Part shown: one piece after another, positions 53,335-62,439 of the stretch
Layout of the letters: every line of letters begins with the position of its first letter
How positions within the stretch are numbered: position 1 is the first letter of the stretch
Source of the DNA: Candidatus Rhodobacter oscarellae
Lineage (GTDB): Bacteria > Pseudomonadota > Alphaproteobacteria > Rhodobacterales > Rhodobacteraceae
NCBI RefSeq assembly: GCF_001078595.1
Contig: NZ_LFTY01000002.1
Coordinates: forward strand, 2,847,773 to 2,911,772
Reading direction: 5' to 3'
DNA: 64,000 nt
The notes under the pieces: model-generated
Told to the model about the DNA's origin: nothing
The model's input: the letters and a program-made list of their open reading frames with translations, nothing else
The model's database searches: none
Position numbers and translations under genes: made by a program

Positions 53335-54494
53335 CGATGGAGCTCCGCGACAAGTTCATCGCGGGCATGAGCCACGCCGCGGCCACGGTGAATGTGATCA
53401 CCACGGATGGCGCGGCGGGGCGCGCCGGCGTGACGGTGTCAGCGATGTCGTCGGTCTCGGCGGACGGGCCAAAGCCCACCTTGCTGGTCTGCGTGCACCA
53501 CATGTCGCCCGCCGCTGAGAAGATGATCGAGAACGGCGTATTCTGCGTGAACGTGCTGCGCGACGACCAGAGCTATATCTCGGACAGCTTCGCGGGGCGG
53601 TTCAAGGACCAGTTGGCGGATAAGTTCGACTGCGCCGAGTGGGAAGCGATGACCAGCGGCGCACCACGGGTGCGCGATCCTCTGGTGGCGTTTGACTGCA
53701 CCATACAAGAGGCGCGGCGCATCGGCACCCATCACGTCTTCATCGGCGAGGTGGAGGACGTCTATGTGCATGGGCGCGGCTCGGCCCTGGTTTATGCCAA
53801 CCGCGGCTATGGCGCGACCGCGCGGATTGAGGGGGCCGAAAGCGTCGCCGCCGGGCAGCGGATTGCCCAGAACAGGCTCTGTGTCGCCTGCTTTCACACG
53901 TTCGGGCCGTATATCCTGCCTGCGATGATGCGGCGGATGCGCGACGAGGCGCCGGAGCTGCAGATCGACCTAATCGAGGGCGACCAGCGCCGCGTGCAGG
54001 AGAGCCTACTAGCGGGCGAGGCGGATGTGGGCCTGCTCTATGACATCGCTTTGGCGGATGGTTTGGACAAGGTGGTGCTGACCCGGCTGCAGCCCTATGT
54101 GCTCTTGGCCGCGGATCACCCGCTGGCCGCGCAAGAGGCGCTACGGCCCGAGGACCTGGCCGAAGAGCAGATGATCCTGCTGCACGCCCCGCCCAGCCGG
54201 GACTACTTCCTTGGCATCATGCGCGAGGCGGGGGTCGAGCCCCGCGTGGTCTACCGCACCTCGAACCTCGAGATGGTGCGCGGCATGGTCGGGCAGGGCC
54301 TGGGCTATTCGATCCTGGCGACGCGCCCCGCCGCGCAGGTCGCCTATGATGGCGCCGCCCTGGTGGAGCGCCCGCTTTTGGCCGAAACAGAGCCGTCCCG
54401 CGTGGTGCTGGCCACCCGGACGGGCCTGCCGCCCTCCCGCGCCGCCGAACAGTTCATCTGGTTCTGCCGCGATTACTTCGACCTTCACCACTGA
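53331..54494 (+). CDS. Flavin reductase fused to a LysR-type substrate-binding domain
   Basis: A 387-residue protein with an unusual two-domain architecture. Residues about 5-160 are a flavin reductase-like domain of HpaC/NtaB type (AATVNVITTDGAAGRAGVTV, PTLLVCVHHMSPAAEKM, FCVNVLRDDQ, HHVFIGEVEDVYVHGRGSAL). Residues about 175-385 are a LysR-type periplasmic-binding-like effector domain (AQNRLCVACFHTFGPYILPA, LLAGEADVGLLYDIALADGL, MVRGMVGQGLGYSILAT), but the LysR DNA-binding helix-turn-helix is absent. The effector domain resembles that of the complete LysR regulator in the same cluster. Start taken at ATG 53331, which overlaps the previous stop; ATG 53325 is also possible. It should give reduced flavin to the HpaB-like enzyme in response to a ligand; that is inference. 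Confidence 0.85.
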   Translation: MTMELRDKFIAGMSHAAATVNVITTDGAAGRAGVTVSAMSSVSADGPKPTLLVCVHHMSPAAEKMIENGVFCVNVLRDDQSYISDSFAGRFKDQLADKFDCAEWEAMTSGAPRVRDPLVAFDCTIQEARRIGTHHVFIGEVEDVYVHGRGSALVYANRGYGATARIEGAESVAAGQRIAQNRLCVACFHTFGPYILPAMMRRMRDEAPELQIDLIEGDQRRVQESLLAGEADVGLLYDIALADGLDKVVLTRLQPYVLLAADHPLAAQEALRPEDLAEEQMILLHAPPSRDYFLGIMREAGVEPRVVYRTSNLEMVRGMVGQGLGYSILATRPAAQVAYDGAALVERPLLAETEPSRVVLATRTGLPPSRAAEQFIWFCRDYFDLHH

Positions 54495-54504
54495 GAGACC
54501 GCCC

Positions 54505-54924
54505 ATGGCCCATACCCGCATCCGCAAGTTCAACACCAAGGAAACCTACCCCGAGCAGAACCTGGACAACGACCTCTGCCAGGCGGTTGTCGCACGCGGG
54601 CAGACGGTGTTCCTGCGCGGGCAGGTCAGCCAGGACCTGGAGACCCGAGAGAGCCTGCATGTGGGCGATCCCGGCGCCCAGGCGGGCAAGGCGATGGAGA
54701 ACATCGCGCTGCTGATGCGGGAGGCCGGGGGCGAGATGGCGCATGTCTGCCGCGTGGTGGTGTACCTGACGGACATCCGGCACCGCGAGGCGGTCTATCG
54801 CGAGATGGGCGGCTGGCTCAAGGGCGTGTTCCCGGTGTCCACGGGGCTCGTGGTGCCCGCGCTGGCCCGACCGGAATGGCTTGTGGAGATCGAGGCGACG
54901 GCGGTGATCCCGGATGAGGTGTGA
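54505..54924 (+). CDS. RidA (YjgF/YER057c/UK114) family protein
   Basis: A 139-residue RidA-like protein: AVVARGQTVFLRGQVSQDLE, AGKAMENIALLMREAGGEMA, VCRVVVYLTDIRHREAVYR, PVSTGLVVPALARPEWLVEI. RidA enzymes hydrolyse reactive enamine/imine intermediates, which fits a pathway forming imines by oxidative demethylation or deamination. It is 10 bases downstream of the fusion gene and last before a terminator-like hairpin. Confidence 0.9.
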   Translation: MAHTRIRKFNTKETYPEQNLDNDLCQAVVARGQTVFLRGQVSQDLETRESLHVGDPGAQAGKAMENIALLMREAGGEMAHVCRVVVYLTDIRHREAVYREMGGWLKGVFPVSTGLVVPALARPEWLVEIEATAVIPDEV

Positions 54925-55025
54925 GGCGTTGGGAATGGCTCGGGCGGCGACAAAATCGAGACTAAATCGCCTGAAATTAAGAAATCCGAAATCCGAATCG
55001 CACCACAATCGTGGGAGGGTTTGGG

Positions 55026-55053
55026 GCCCCGCGCAGGAGAAGCTGCGCGGGGC
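55026..55053 (+). terminator. Hairpin terminating the first catabolic unit
   Basis: GCCCCGCGCAG and CTGCGCGGGGC form a perfect 11-base stem with loop GAGAAG, followed after 17 bases by AAAATTTTT. Placed 100 bases after the RidA stop; likely separates the first from the second transcription unit. Confidence 0.7.
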
Positions 55054-55170
55054 AATGGCCGCAAAATTTTTCCCGATACGGGCCCCGAACCCACCCTCGA
55101 GGGTCGCACGATTCGCCTTAACAACCAGCAAATTTTTTGCCGCCCCGGCGGCGCATTGGGGGCCAATGCC

Positions 55171-55845
55171 ATGACCTTCTCGATCACCGGGCGCTGCAAC
55201 CGCACTGGCATGTTTGGCGTCGCCATCACCACCTCCTCTATCGCGGTGGGCGCGCGCTGCCCCTGGGTGCGCGCGGGCGTCGGCGCGGTGGCCACGCAGA
55301 ATGTCACCATGCCCTCCATCGGCAATGACGTGCTGGACCAGATCGCGCGCGGCGCAGATGCCGAAACCGCCCTGGCCGCCGTCATGGCCACCGAGAAGCA
55401 TCCCGATTTCCGCCAGGTCGCCGTGGTCAGCCACAAGGGCTGTGCGATCTTCTCGGGCCAAAGCACCCTGGGCCGTCACGCCGAGGCGGTTGGGGACGAC
55501 TGCATCGCCGCCGGCAACCTTCTGGCCGAAGAGCGCCTGCCCAGCGTCATGGTCGACCGCTTTCAATCCACGCCCGATCTGCACCTGGCGGAGCGACTCT
55601 TGGGCGCGCTGGAATCCGGTTTGACGGAGGGCGGCGGCGAGGAGGGCCCGGTGCATTCCGCGTGCCTTTTGGTGGCGGACAAGACCCCCTGGCCCTTGGT
55701 GGATCTACGCGTGGACTGGGACGACGCGCCCGTCACGCGGCTGCGGATGCTCTGGACGGAATACGAGCCCCAGATGATGGATTACGTCACCCGCGCGCTC
55801 GACCCATCCGCCGCCCCCAGCTACGGCGTGCCGGGGGACGAATGA
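55171..55845 (+). CDS. DUF1028 family protein (Ntn-hydrolase-like)
   Basis: A 224-residue DUF1028 protein: MTFSITGRCNRTGMFGVAIT, VGARCPWVRAGVGAVATQNV, VVSHKGCAIFSGQSTLGRH. DUF1028 proteins have a putative N-terminal nucleophile hydrolase fold of unknown substrate and often sit with amine- or amide-degrading genes. ATG 55171 has a G-rich Shine-Dalgarno (GGGGG). It overlaps the Rieske gene (ATGA). Confidence 0.87.
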   Translation: MTFSITGRCNRTGMFGVAITTSSIAVGARCPWVRAGVGAVATQNVTMPSIGNDVLDQIARGADAETALAAVMATEKHPDFRQVAVVSHKGCAIFSGQSTLGRHAEAVGDDCIAAGNLLAEERLPSVMVDRFQSTPDLHLAERLLGALESGLTEGGGEEGPVHSACLLVADKTPWPLVDLRVDWDDAPVTRLRMLWTEYEPQMMDYVTRALDPSAAPSYGVPGDE

Positions 55846-56939
55846 CCACCTTGCGCGACACCCTGCAATCCGTCGCGGCTCTGCCCGAGGATCGGCCCAT
55901 GGGCTTGACCGGCGGGTTCTACACCGCGGCAGAGCAATTCGCCCATGAATCCGCCACCGTTCTCAGGCGCGGCTGGCATTGCGTTGGGCGGGTGGATGAG
56001 ATCCCAGACACGGGCGACTACTTCACCATCCAGCTTCTGAACGAGCCGCTCTTGGTGGTGCGCGGTCAGAGCGGCATTCATGCGCTTGCGAATGTCTGCC
56101 AGCATCGCGGGATGCCCCTGGCCGAGGGCAGCGGCAACGCCAAGCGTTTCGTCTGTTCTTACCACGCATGGACCTACGGGCTGGACGGCGCGCTGATGCG
56201 CGCGCCGCGCATGAAGAACGCCGGATTCGACCCTAAATCATGCCGATTGCCCGAACATCTGGTGCAGCTTTGGAACGGCTTCATCTATGTGAACCTTACG
56301 GGCGATGCCGCACCCTTCCACCACCCAGAGCTGGACGCGCTGCTCGCGCCTTATGAGACCGAGCGCTTCCGCTTGGTGCATGTCGCCGAGGAGGACTGGG
56401 CCTGCAACTGGAAGAGCCTCGTTGAGAATTTCATGGAGGGCTACCACCTATCCGTGGTGCATCCGCAGACCCTGCACAGCTATACGCCCACGGGCCTGTC
56501 GCGCAAGCTGGGAGGCGGCGGCGGGTACACCAGTTACGCCGCGAACTACCCCAATGGCACGGCGCGGGGGCAAGGCGCGCCTGGGCTCAGCGCGGCAGAG
56601 CGGCAGCGGTCCACCCTTTTCGCCAACTTCCCCACCCATGTGGCCAGCCAGGCGGCCACCCTGCTGGCGTCCTTGTGCATCTTTCCGGTGGATTCGGGTC
56701 GCATTCGGGTGAAATGGACCCTCTCGACCTATGGCGACGACCTGGACGAGCACACGATCCGGCAGCGCATCGGCCTCTGGGAGCAGGTGAACGCCGAGGA
56801 CCGCGAAAAGCTAGAACGACAGCATATCGGGCTCGGCTCTGTGCATGCCAAACCCGGGCCTTTGGCCGGGCCGGACATGGAGGGCACGATCCGCGACTTC
56901 CACCTCTGGCTGGCCGAGCAGGACCGCGCGGCGCCATGA
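55842..56939 (+). CDS. Second Rieske non-haem iron oxygenase
   Basis: A 365-residue oxygenase. Rieske ligands C86, H88 (NVCQHRGMPL) and C105, H108 (VCSYHAWTYG). Catalytic iron ligands H202 and H207 in NFMEGYHLSVVH, with a conserved Asp after. Distinct from the first Rieske gene in sequence but with the same size and motif style. It lacks beta subunit and reductase genes nearby. Its ATG overlaps the DUF1028 stop and its stop overlaps the LysR start. Confidence 0.9.
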   Translation: MTTLRDTLQSVAALPEDRPMGLTGGFYTAAEQFAHESATVLRRGWHCVGRVDEIPDTGDYFTIQLLNEPLLVVRGQSGIHALANVCQHRGMPLAEGSGNAKRFVCSYHAWTYGLDGALMRAPRMKNAGFDPKSCRLPEHLVQLWNGFIYVNLTGDAAPFHHPELDALLAPYETERFRLVHVAEEDWACNWKSLVENFMEGYHLSVVHPQTLHSYTPTGLSRKLGGGGGYTSYAANYPNGTARGQGAPGLSAAERQRSTLFANFPTHVASQAATLLASLCIFPVDSGRIRVKWTLSTYGDDLDEHTIRQRIGLWEQVNAEDREKLERQHIGLGSVHAKPGPLAGPDMEGTIRDFHLWLAEQDRAAP

Positions 56940-57913
56940 CGCTGCGCTTCACCCTGCGCCAGTTGGAATACTTCGTTGCTGTGGGCGAAGAGGGCAGCAT
57001 CTCGCGCGCCTCGGACCGGGTGAATGTCTCGTCGCCGTCGATCTCTAGCGCGATCACGCAGCTTGAGAAGGAGTTCGGACAGGCTCTGTTCATGCGCAAA
57101 CACGCCCATGGGCTGGCGCTGAGCCTCGCCGGGCAGCAATTCATGGCGCAGGCGCAGCGCGTCCTGGCCGAGGCCGCCGAGTTGAACCGGCTTGGCGGGG
57201 CGATCTCAGACCAGGTGCAGGGCCCTTTGCGCATCGGTTGCCTGGTGAGCTTTGCGCAGCTGATCCTGCCCGCCCTGCGCCGCGGCTTCGAGGACCAGTT
57301 CCCCGATGTGCGGGTGTTGCAACACGAGCTTGATCATGCCGCGATCATCGACCGGCTAAGCCGCGCGCAGATCGACCTCGCCTTGTCCTACGACCTCGCT
57401 CTGCCGCCCGAGCTGGAGTTCCAGCCGCTTCGAGAGCTGCCGCCCTATGCGATGGTGGGCGAGGGGCACCCCCTGGCCAACCGCGTTCAGGTCACGCTTG
57501 AAGAGCTGGCCGATCACGACATGGTGCTGCTCGACCTGCCGCTGTCCACCGACTACTTCCTCGGCGTCTTCGAGCAGCGCGGGCTGCGCCCCGTCATCGC
57601 CGAGCGCACCAAGGACATCGCCGTGATGCGCTCGCTGGTGGCGAACGGGTTCGGGTATGGCATCGCCAATATCCGCCCGCGCGCTGACGTGGCCCCAGAC
57701 GGGCGCAGGATCCATTTCGTGCCGCTGAAAGGCGGCGTGCGACCGATGCGTTTGGGCCTTGTGCTGCCGCAGGGCGCCGAGACGGTGCAGACCGTCCAGG
57801 CCTTCGCGCGCCATGTCGAGGCGGTGATGGGCGAATGGGGCTATCCCGGCCTGCCCATCCCGCCAGATTCGAGCCAAACCAAGCCAGAAACGACCAATTC
57901 AAGGACGACCTAA
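56936..57913 (+). CDS. LysR-type transcriptional regulator
   Basis: A 325-residue regulator. N-terminal winged helix TLRQLEYFVAVGEEGSISRA, SDRVNVSSPSISSAITQLEK; effector domain with RIGCLVSFAQLILPALRRGF, AQIDLALSYDLALPPELEF and FGYGIANIRPRADVAPDGR. The effector domain is similar in outline to the one fused to the flavin reductase in this cluster. It probably controls this catabolic region in response to a pathway metabolite. Translationally coupled to the second Rieske gene. Confidence 0.92.
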   Translation: MTLRFTLRQLEYFVAVGEEGSISRASDRVNVSSPSISSAITQLEKEFGQALFMRKHAHGLALSLAGQQFMAQAQRVLAEAAELNRLGGAISDQVQGPLRIGCLVSFAQLILPALRRGFEDQFPDVRVLQHELDHAAIIDRLSRAQIDLALSYDLALPPELEFQPLRELPPYAMVGEGHPLANRVQVTLEELADHDMVLLDLPLSTDYFLGVFEQRGLRPVIAERTKDIAVMRSLVANGFGYGIANIRPRADVAPDGRRIHFVPLKGGVRPMRLGLVLPQGAETVQTVQAFARHVEAVMGEWGYPGLPIPPDSSQTKPETTNSRTT

Positions 57914-57914
57914 A

Positions 57915-59984
57915 ATGCGTGACCCGCGCTATGATATCCTGTTCGAGCCGGTGCAGATCGGTCCGGTCACGGCCAAGAACCGGTTCTACCAGGTGCCCCA
58001 CTGCAACGGTGGCGGATACCGCGACCCCTCTGCCGCGGCGGCGATGCGCGGCATGAAGGCCGAGGGCGGCTGGGGTGTGATCTTTACCGAGCAGACCGAG
58101 ATGCACCATAGCTCCGAGATCACGCCCTATATCGAGCTGCGCCTGTGGGAGGATCAGGACATCCCGATGTTTGCCCGCATGGCCGAGGCGATGAAATCGC
58201 ACGGCGCCTTGGCGGGCATCCAGCTGGCCTATTCCGGCGTGAACGGGCCGAACCTCTACACGCGCGAGGTGCCGCTGGCGGTCAGCCCGCAGCCGGTGCG
58301 GACATTCACCCCCGACCCGGTGCAGGCCCGCGGCATGGACAAATCCGACATCCGCGACCTGCGGCGCTGGTTCGTGAACGCCGCCAAGCGTGCCAAACTC
58401 GCCGGGTTCGACCTGATCTGCCTCTACGGCGCGCATGGGTTCGGGATCTTCCAGCACTTCCTGTCCTCGATCACCAATCACCGCTCTGACGAATACGGCG
58501 GCAGCCTTGAGAACCGCGCGCGTTTCGCGAATGAGGTCGTGGCCGATATCCGCGACGCGGTGGGTGACACGATGGGGCTGACGATGCGCGTCTCGCTGGA
58601 TGAGAGCCTGGGCGCGCTGGGGTTCTCGAACGCCGAGCTGCGCGAATTCATCGAGATGAACCGCAACCTGCCCGATCTGTGGGACTTGGCGCATGGCACG
58701 TGGGAGGATTGCTCGGGCCCGTCACGATTCAAGGAAGAGGCCGCGCAGGAGGCTTTGGTGCAGGGCATCCGCGAGATGACCGACCGGCCCGTGGTGGGCG
58801 TGGGGCGGTTCACCTCGCCCGATGTGATGGCGCGGCTGGTGCGCGCGGGCACGCTGGATTTCATCGGCGCCGCGCGGCCCTCGATCGCTGATCCTTTCCT
58901 GCCCGCGAAGGTGGAACAGGGCCGCATCGAGGACATCCGCGAATGCATCGGCTGCAATATCTGCATCACCGGCGACATGACCATGTCGTTGAGCCGTTGC
59001 ACGCAGAATCCGACCTTTATGGAGGAATGGCGCAAGGGCTGGCACCCGGAGAAGATCTCTAAACGAGGCGATTCAGATACTGTTCTGGTCGTCGGCAGCG
59101 GCCCGGCGGGGCTGGAGGCCGCGCTGGCCTGCGCCAATCGTGGCTATGACGTTGCCCTGGCCGAGGCGGGGACCAGCATAGGCGGGCGCGTGGCGCGCGA
59201 ACGCAATCTGCCGGGCCTCAGCGCCTGGGGACGCGTCGCCGATTACCGCGAATACCAGCTCAGCCAGAAACCCAATGTAGAGACCTATTTCGACAGCGCT
59301 CTGGACGCCTCTCAGATCCTCGAGTTCGGGTTCCAGAACATTTGCATCGCCACCGGCGCGCGTTGGCGCGGTGACGGGGTGGCCCGTCAGCATGTAACGC
59401 CTGTTGAAATCGACCCCAACATGTCCGTTTTCACGCCGGATGATCTGATGGACGGGCGCCTGCCCAGCGGGCATGTCGTGCTCTATGACGACGATCATTA
59501 CTATATGGGCGGGGTGCTGGCAGAGCTTTTGGTGCAGCAGGGCTGCCAGGTCACTCTGGTGACCCCGGCGCCGATGGTCAGTCAATGGGCGGTGAACACG
59601 TTGGAGCAACACGAGATACAGCGGCGTTTGCTGGAGATGGGTGTCGCGGTGCGGGCGAATGCGGGTCTTATCAAGGTGAATTCGGGCGATATAGAGATGA
59701 ATTGCAGCTACACGGATCGGCGTGAGAGCATCGGATGCGATGCTGTCGTCATGGTGGACTCGAAACTAGAGAACAGCGGCGTTTTCCGTGACCTGAAGTC
59801 ACAGGAAGAGAGCTGGGCGGATTCAGGCATCCGCTCGGTCAAGATCATCGGCGACGCCAACGCGCCCGGCCCGATCGCCTGGGCCACCTATGCCGGGCAC
59901 CGCTATGCCCGCGAGCTGGACGCGCCAGACCTTGGCGACGCGCTGCCCTTCCGGCGCGAAATTGCGGGGCTTGCGCCACAATGA
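57915..59984 (+). CDS. Trimethylamine dehydrogenase-like flavoenzyme (FMN, 4Fe-4S, NAD/FAD-like)
   Basis: A 689-residue enzyme of the old yellow enzyme/TMADH family. The N-terminal TIM barrel binds FMN (PVTAKNRFYQVPHCNGGG, LYGAHGFGIFQHFLSSITN, RSDEYGGSLENRARF). The [4Fe-4S] cysteines are C344, C347, C350 and C362 (ECIGCNICITGDM, SLSRC), the TMADH spacing. The C-terminal part has two Rossmann folds (VLVVGSGPAGLEAALA). Such enzymes oxidatively demethylate di- or trimethylamine, dimethylglycine-like betaines, or N-methylproline derivatives. Only one base separates it from the LysR stop. Confidence 0.88.
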   Translation: MRDPRYDILFEPVQIGPVTAKNRFYQVPHCNGGGYRDPSAAAAMRGMKAEGGWGVIFTEQTEMHHSSEITPYIELRLWEDQDIPMFARMAEAMKSHGALAGIQLAYSGVNGPNLYTREVPLAVSPQPVRTFTPDPVQARGMDKSDIRDLRRWFVNAAKRAKLAGFDLICLYGAHGFGIFQHFLSSITNHRSDEYGGSLENRARFANEVVADIRDAVGDTMGLTMRVSLDESLGALGFSNAELREFIEMNRNLPDLWDLAHGTWEDCSGPSRFKEEAAQEALVQGIREMTDRPVVGVGRFTSPDVMARLVRAGTLDFIGAARPSIADPFLPAKVEQGRIEDIRECIGCNICITGDMTMSLSRCTQNPTFMEEWRKGWHPEKISKRGDSDTVLVVGSGPAGLEAALACANRGYDVALAEAGTSIGGRVARERNLPGLSAWGRVADYREYQLSQKPNVETYFDSALDASQILEFGFQNICIATGARWRGDGVARQHVTPVEIDPNMSVFTPDDLMDGRLPSGHVVLYDDDHYYMGGVLAELLVQQGCQVTLVTPAPMVSQWAVNTLEQHEIQRRLLEMGVAVRANAGLIKVNSGDIEMNCSYTDRRESIGCDAVVMVDSKLENSGVFRDLKSQEESWADSGIRSVKIIGDANAPGPIAWATYAGHRYARELDAPDLGDALPFRREIAGLAPQ

Positions 59985-61330
59985 CGGATCGCCCCAAAAC
60001 GCCACGCCCGTTTCCCTTTGATGCCGCGCAGACCACGCGGATGCTGGACTGGGCCCGCGCGCGTATCGAGGACGGGCCCGACCCCAAGGCCGGTGCCCGC
60101 GATTTCGCCACGTTAGAGCCTGTTCTTGGCGGCTCGGTCACCGAGAATGGCATTGGCGCAGAGGCCGCGTTCCGACTTTTTACCGACGCTATCGTGCCCA
60201 CGACGCGGCCCTATGATCACCCGGCGAGCCTGTCCTTTGTGGCGGCCGCACCCAGCACCGCCTCGCTGAGCTTTGACGCCGTGCTAGGCGCAGCCGAGAT
60301 CTTTGCCGGCAACTGGGATGGCGGCGCCGGGGCGGTCCATGCCGAGAACCAGGCCCTCGCCTGGCTGGCCGGGCTGGCCGGTTGGGATGGCAAGGCCGGG
60401 GGCGTTTTCGTTGCCGGCGGCACTCTGGGCAACCTGTCGGCCTTGCATGCCGCGCGGAACTGGGCCGCCGCCCAACGCGAGCGCCCCGAACGCTGGGCGA
60501 TCCTTGCCTCGGTCGAGGCGCATTCCAGCATCAAGGCGGTCGCCGATGTGATGGATGTCGATCTGATCCTGGTTGAGACGGACACAAACGGCCGGATGTC
60601 AGCGGAGGCCGCAAAACAGGCTCTAACCGGGCGGGAATGCGCGATTGTCGCCAATGCGGGGGCCACGAATTGCGGCTCTGTTGATGACATCTTGGGTCTG
60701 GCGGATCTGGCTGAAGAGCAGGGTCTATGGCTGCATCTCGACGGCGCCTATGGGCTGGCGGCGATAGCCGACCCAGAGGCGCGCGCGATCTTCGAGGGCA
60801 TCGAGCGCGCGCATAGCTTTATCGTGGACCCGCATAAATGGCTGTTTGCGCCCTATGACAGCTGCGCGCTGGTCTATCGGGACGCGCGTTGGGGTGCGGC
60901 GGCGCATGGGCAGCGTGCGGCCTATCTCGATGCGGTCGACCAGGCGGCCTGGAACCCCTCGGATTACGCGCTGCATCTGACGCGGCGGGCGCGCGGGCTG
61001 CCCTTGTGGTTCTCGCTGGCCACGCACGGGTCGCGCGCCTATGGCGAGGCCATCGCCACCACGCTCAGGATTGCCCGCGACATTGCGGAAGGCATCGACG
61101 CGATGCCGGGGCTGGAGCTGACCCTGGGGCCGCAATTGACCGTGATCTTGTTCCGTCCCCATGCGATGAGCGACGCCGAGATGGAGGTCTGGGCCGAGAC
61201 GCATCGCCGCTCTGGCGCGCTTTTGTGCCTGCCAACGACCTGGCGCGGGCGCAAGGTGTTCCGGCTTTGCATCGTCAACCCGACAACAGATCCAAAGGAG
61301 ATCTTGGCCGTGTTAGAGACGCTCACGTGA
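59981..61330 (+). CDS. PLP-dependent group II decarboxylase (aromatic-L-amino-acid decarboxylase-like)
   Basis: A 449-residue PLP enzyme: DPHKWLF with K286 as the cofactor lysine, VFVAGGTLGNLSALHAARNW, LWLHLDGAYGLAA (Asp contacting the pyridine nitrogen), and a C-terminal FRLCIVNPTT. By family it decarboxylates an aromatic or bulky amino acid to an amine, or acts as an amine-aldehyde synthase. Overlaps neighbours by 4 bases on both sides. Confidence 0.88.
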   Translation: MTDRPKTPRPFPFDAAQTTRMLDWARARIEDGPDPKAGARDFATLEPVLGGSVTENGIGAEAAFRLFTDAIVPTTRPYDHPASLSFVAAAPSTASLSFDAVLGAAEIFAGNWDGGAGAVHAENQALAWLAGLAGWDGKAGGVFVAGGTLGNLSALHAARNWAAAQRERPERWAILASVEAHSSIKAVADVMDVDLILVETDTNGRMSAEAAKQALTGRECAIVANAGATNCGSVDDILGLADLAEEQGLWLHLDGAYGLAAIADPEARAIFEGIERAHSFIVDPHKWLFAPYDSCALVYRDARWGAAAHGQRAAYLDAVDQAAWNPSDYALHLTRRARGLPLWFSLATHGSRAYGEAIATTLRIARDIAEGIDAMPGLELTLGPQLTVILFRPHAMSDAEMEVWAETHRRSGALLCLPTTWRGRKVFRLCIVNPTTDPKEILAVLETLT

Positions 61331-62439
61331 AGACACTGGACATCCTAGAGCGGCTCGTTGCCTTCCCGACCGTCAGCGCCGAGAGCAATATTGCGTTGAT
61401 AGACTGGGTCGAAGCCTATCTTCGGGCGCGTGGCTTCCAGACCCAGCGCCTCCCCAACGCATCTGGTGACAAGGCCGGGCTATTCGCGCAGATCGGCAAG
61501 GGCGAGGGCGGCGTGCTGCTGTCAGGCCACACGGATGTGGTGCCCGTCGAAGGTCAGCCCTGGACCGGGGATCCGTTCAAGCTGCGCCGCGCGGGCGACC
61601 GCGTGTTTGGACGCGGCACGACCGACATGAAGGGGTTTGTGGCCTCGGTTTTGGCCCTGGCGGATCGCGTGGAGGCGGATGACCTTAAAGAGCCGCTTAA
61701 GCTGGTGTTCAGCTATGACGAGGAGGTCGGCTGCATCGGGATCGCCGAGATGCTGCCCTGGCTTACGCCCCTCTTGGGGCAACCCCGTGCCTGTATCGTC
61801 GGCGAACCCACGGAAATGCGCGTCGCCATCGGCCACAAGGGCAAGGCCGCGTTCCGCGCGGTCTGCCAGGGCGAGGCCGGGCATTCCGCGCTGGCGCCGC
61901 GGTTTCGCAACGCGTTGCACTTGGCGGCGGATTTTATCGCCGGCCTGCGAGCAATGCAGGATCGACTGGCCAAGACCGGCGCCCGAAACGCCGCATATGA
62001 CATCCCGTACACCACCTTGCATGTCGGCACGATGAGCGGCGGAACCGCCTTGAACATGGTGCCAGAGCGGGCCGAGCTCTTGTTCGAATTCCGCCATCTG
62101 GCGGGCGACGATCCCGCAGAGCTTCGCGCCGCGATAGAAGCGATTTCGGCTGACATAGGCTCCATTCAGATCGAAAACGCGTTCGCTTACCCAGGCCTTT
62201 CCACGCCATTAGACGCCGAGATAACCCGCATCGCGCAGGACCTAGCCCACACCGACACCTGCAAAGTCGCCTATGGCACCGAGGCGGGGTTCTTTGATGG
62301 TCTGGGCATCCCCACGGTGGTCTGTGGCCCCGGCTCGATGGAGCGCGACGGCCATAAGCCGGACGAGGGCATAGACCTGTCCCAGCTCGTGGCCTGCGAT
62401 CAGTTTATGGATCGTCTGCTGGCGACGATGACCCGATAA
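61327..62439 (+). CDS. M20 family metallopeptidase/deacylase (acetylornithine deacetylase ArgE type)
   Basis: A 370-residue zinc enzyme: LLSGHTDVVPVEGQPW (zinc His and Asp), RGTTDMKGFVA, FSYDEEVGCIG (catalytic Glu), GEPTEMRVAIGHKGK and the C-terminal DGHKPDEG. It hydrolyses an N-acyl or amide bond of an amino acid-like substrate. Whether it is true ArgE or a pathway enzyme is unknown; genomic context favours the latter. GTG start overlaps the decarboxylase stop (GTGA); last gene of the unit. Confidence 0.9.
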   Translation: MKTLDILERLVAFPTVSAESNIALIDWVEAYLRARGFQTQRLPNASGDKAGLFAQIGKGEGGVLLSGHTDVVPVEGQPWTGDPFKLRRAGDRVFGRGTTDMKGFVASVLALADRVEADDLKEPLKLVFSYDEEVGCIGIAEMLPWLTPLLGQPRACIVGEPTEMRVAIGHKGKAAFRAVCQGEAGHSALAPRFRNALHLAADFIAGLRAMQDRLAKTGARNAAYDIPYTTLHVGTMSGGTALNMVPERAELLFEFRHLAGDDPAELRAAIEAISADIGSIQIENAFAYPGLSTPLDAEITRIAQDLAHTDTCKVAYGTEAGFFDGLGIPTVVCGPGSMERDGHKPDEGIDLSQLVACDQFMDRLLATMTR

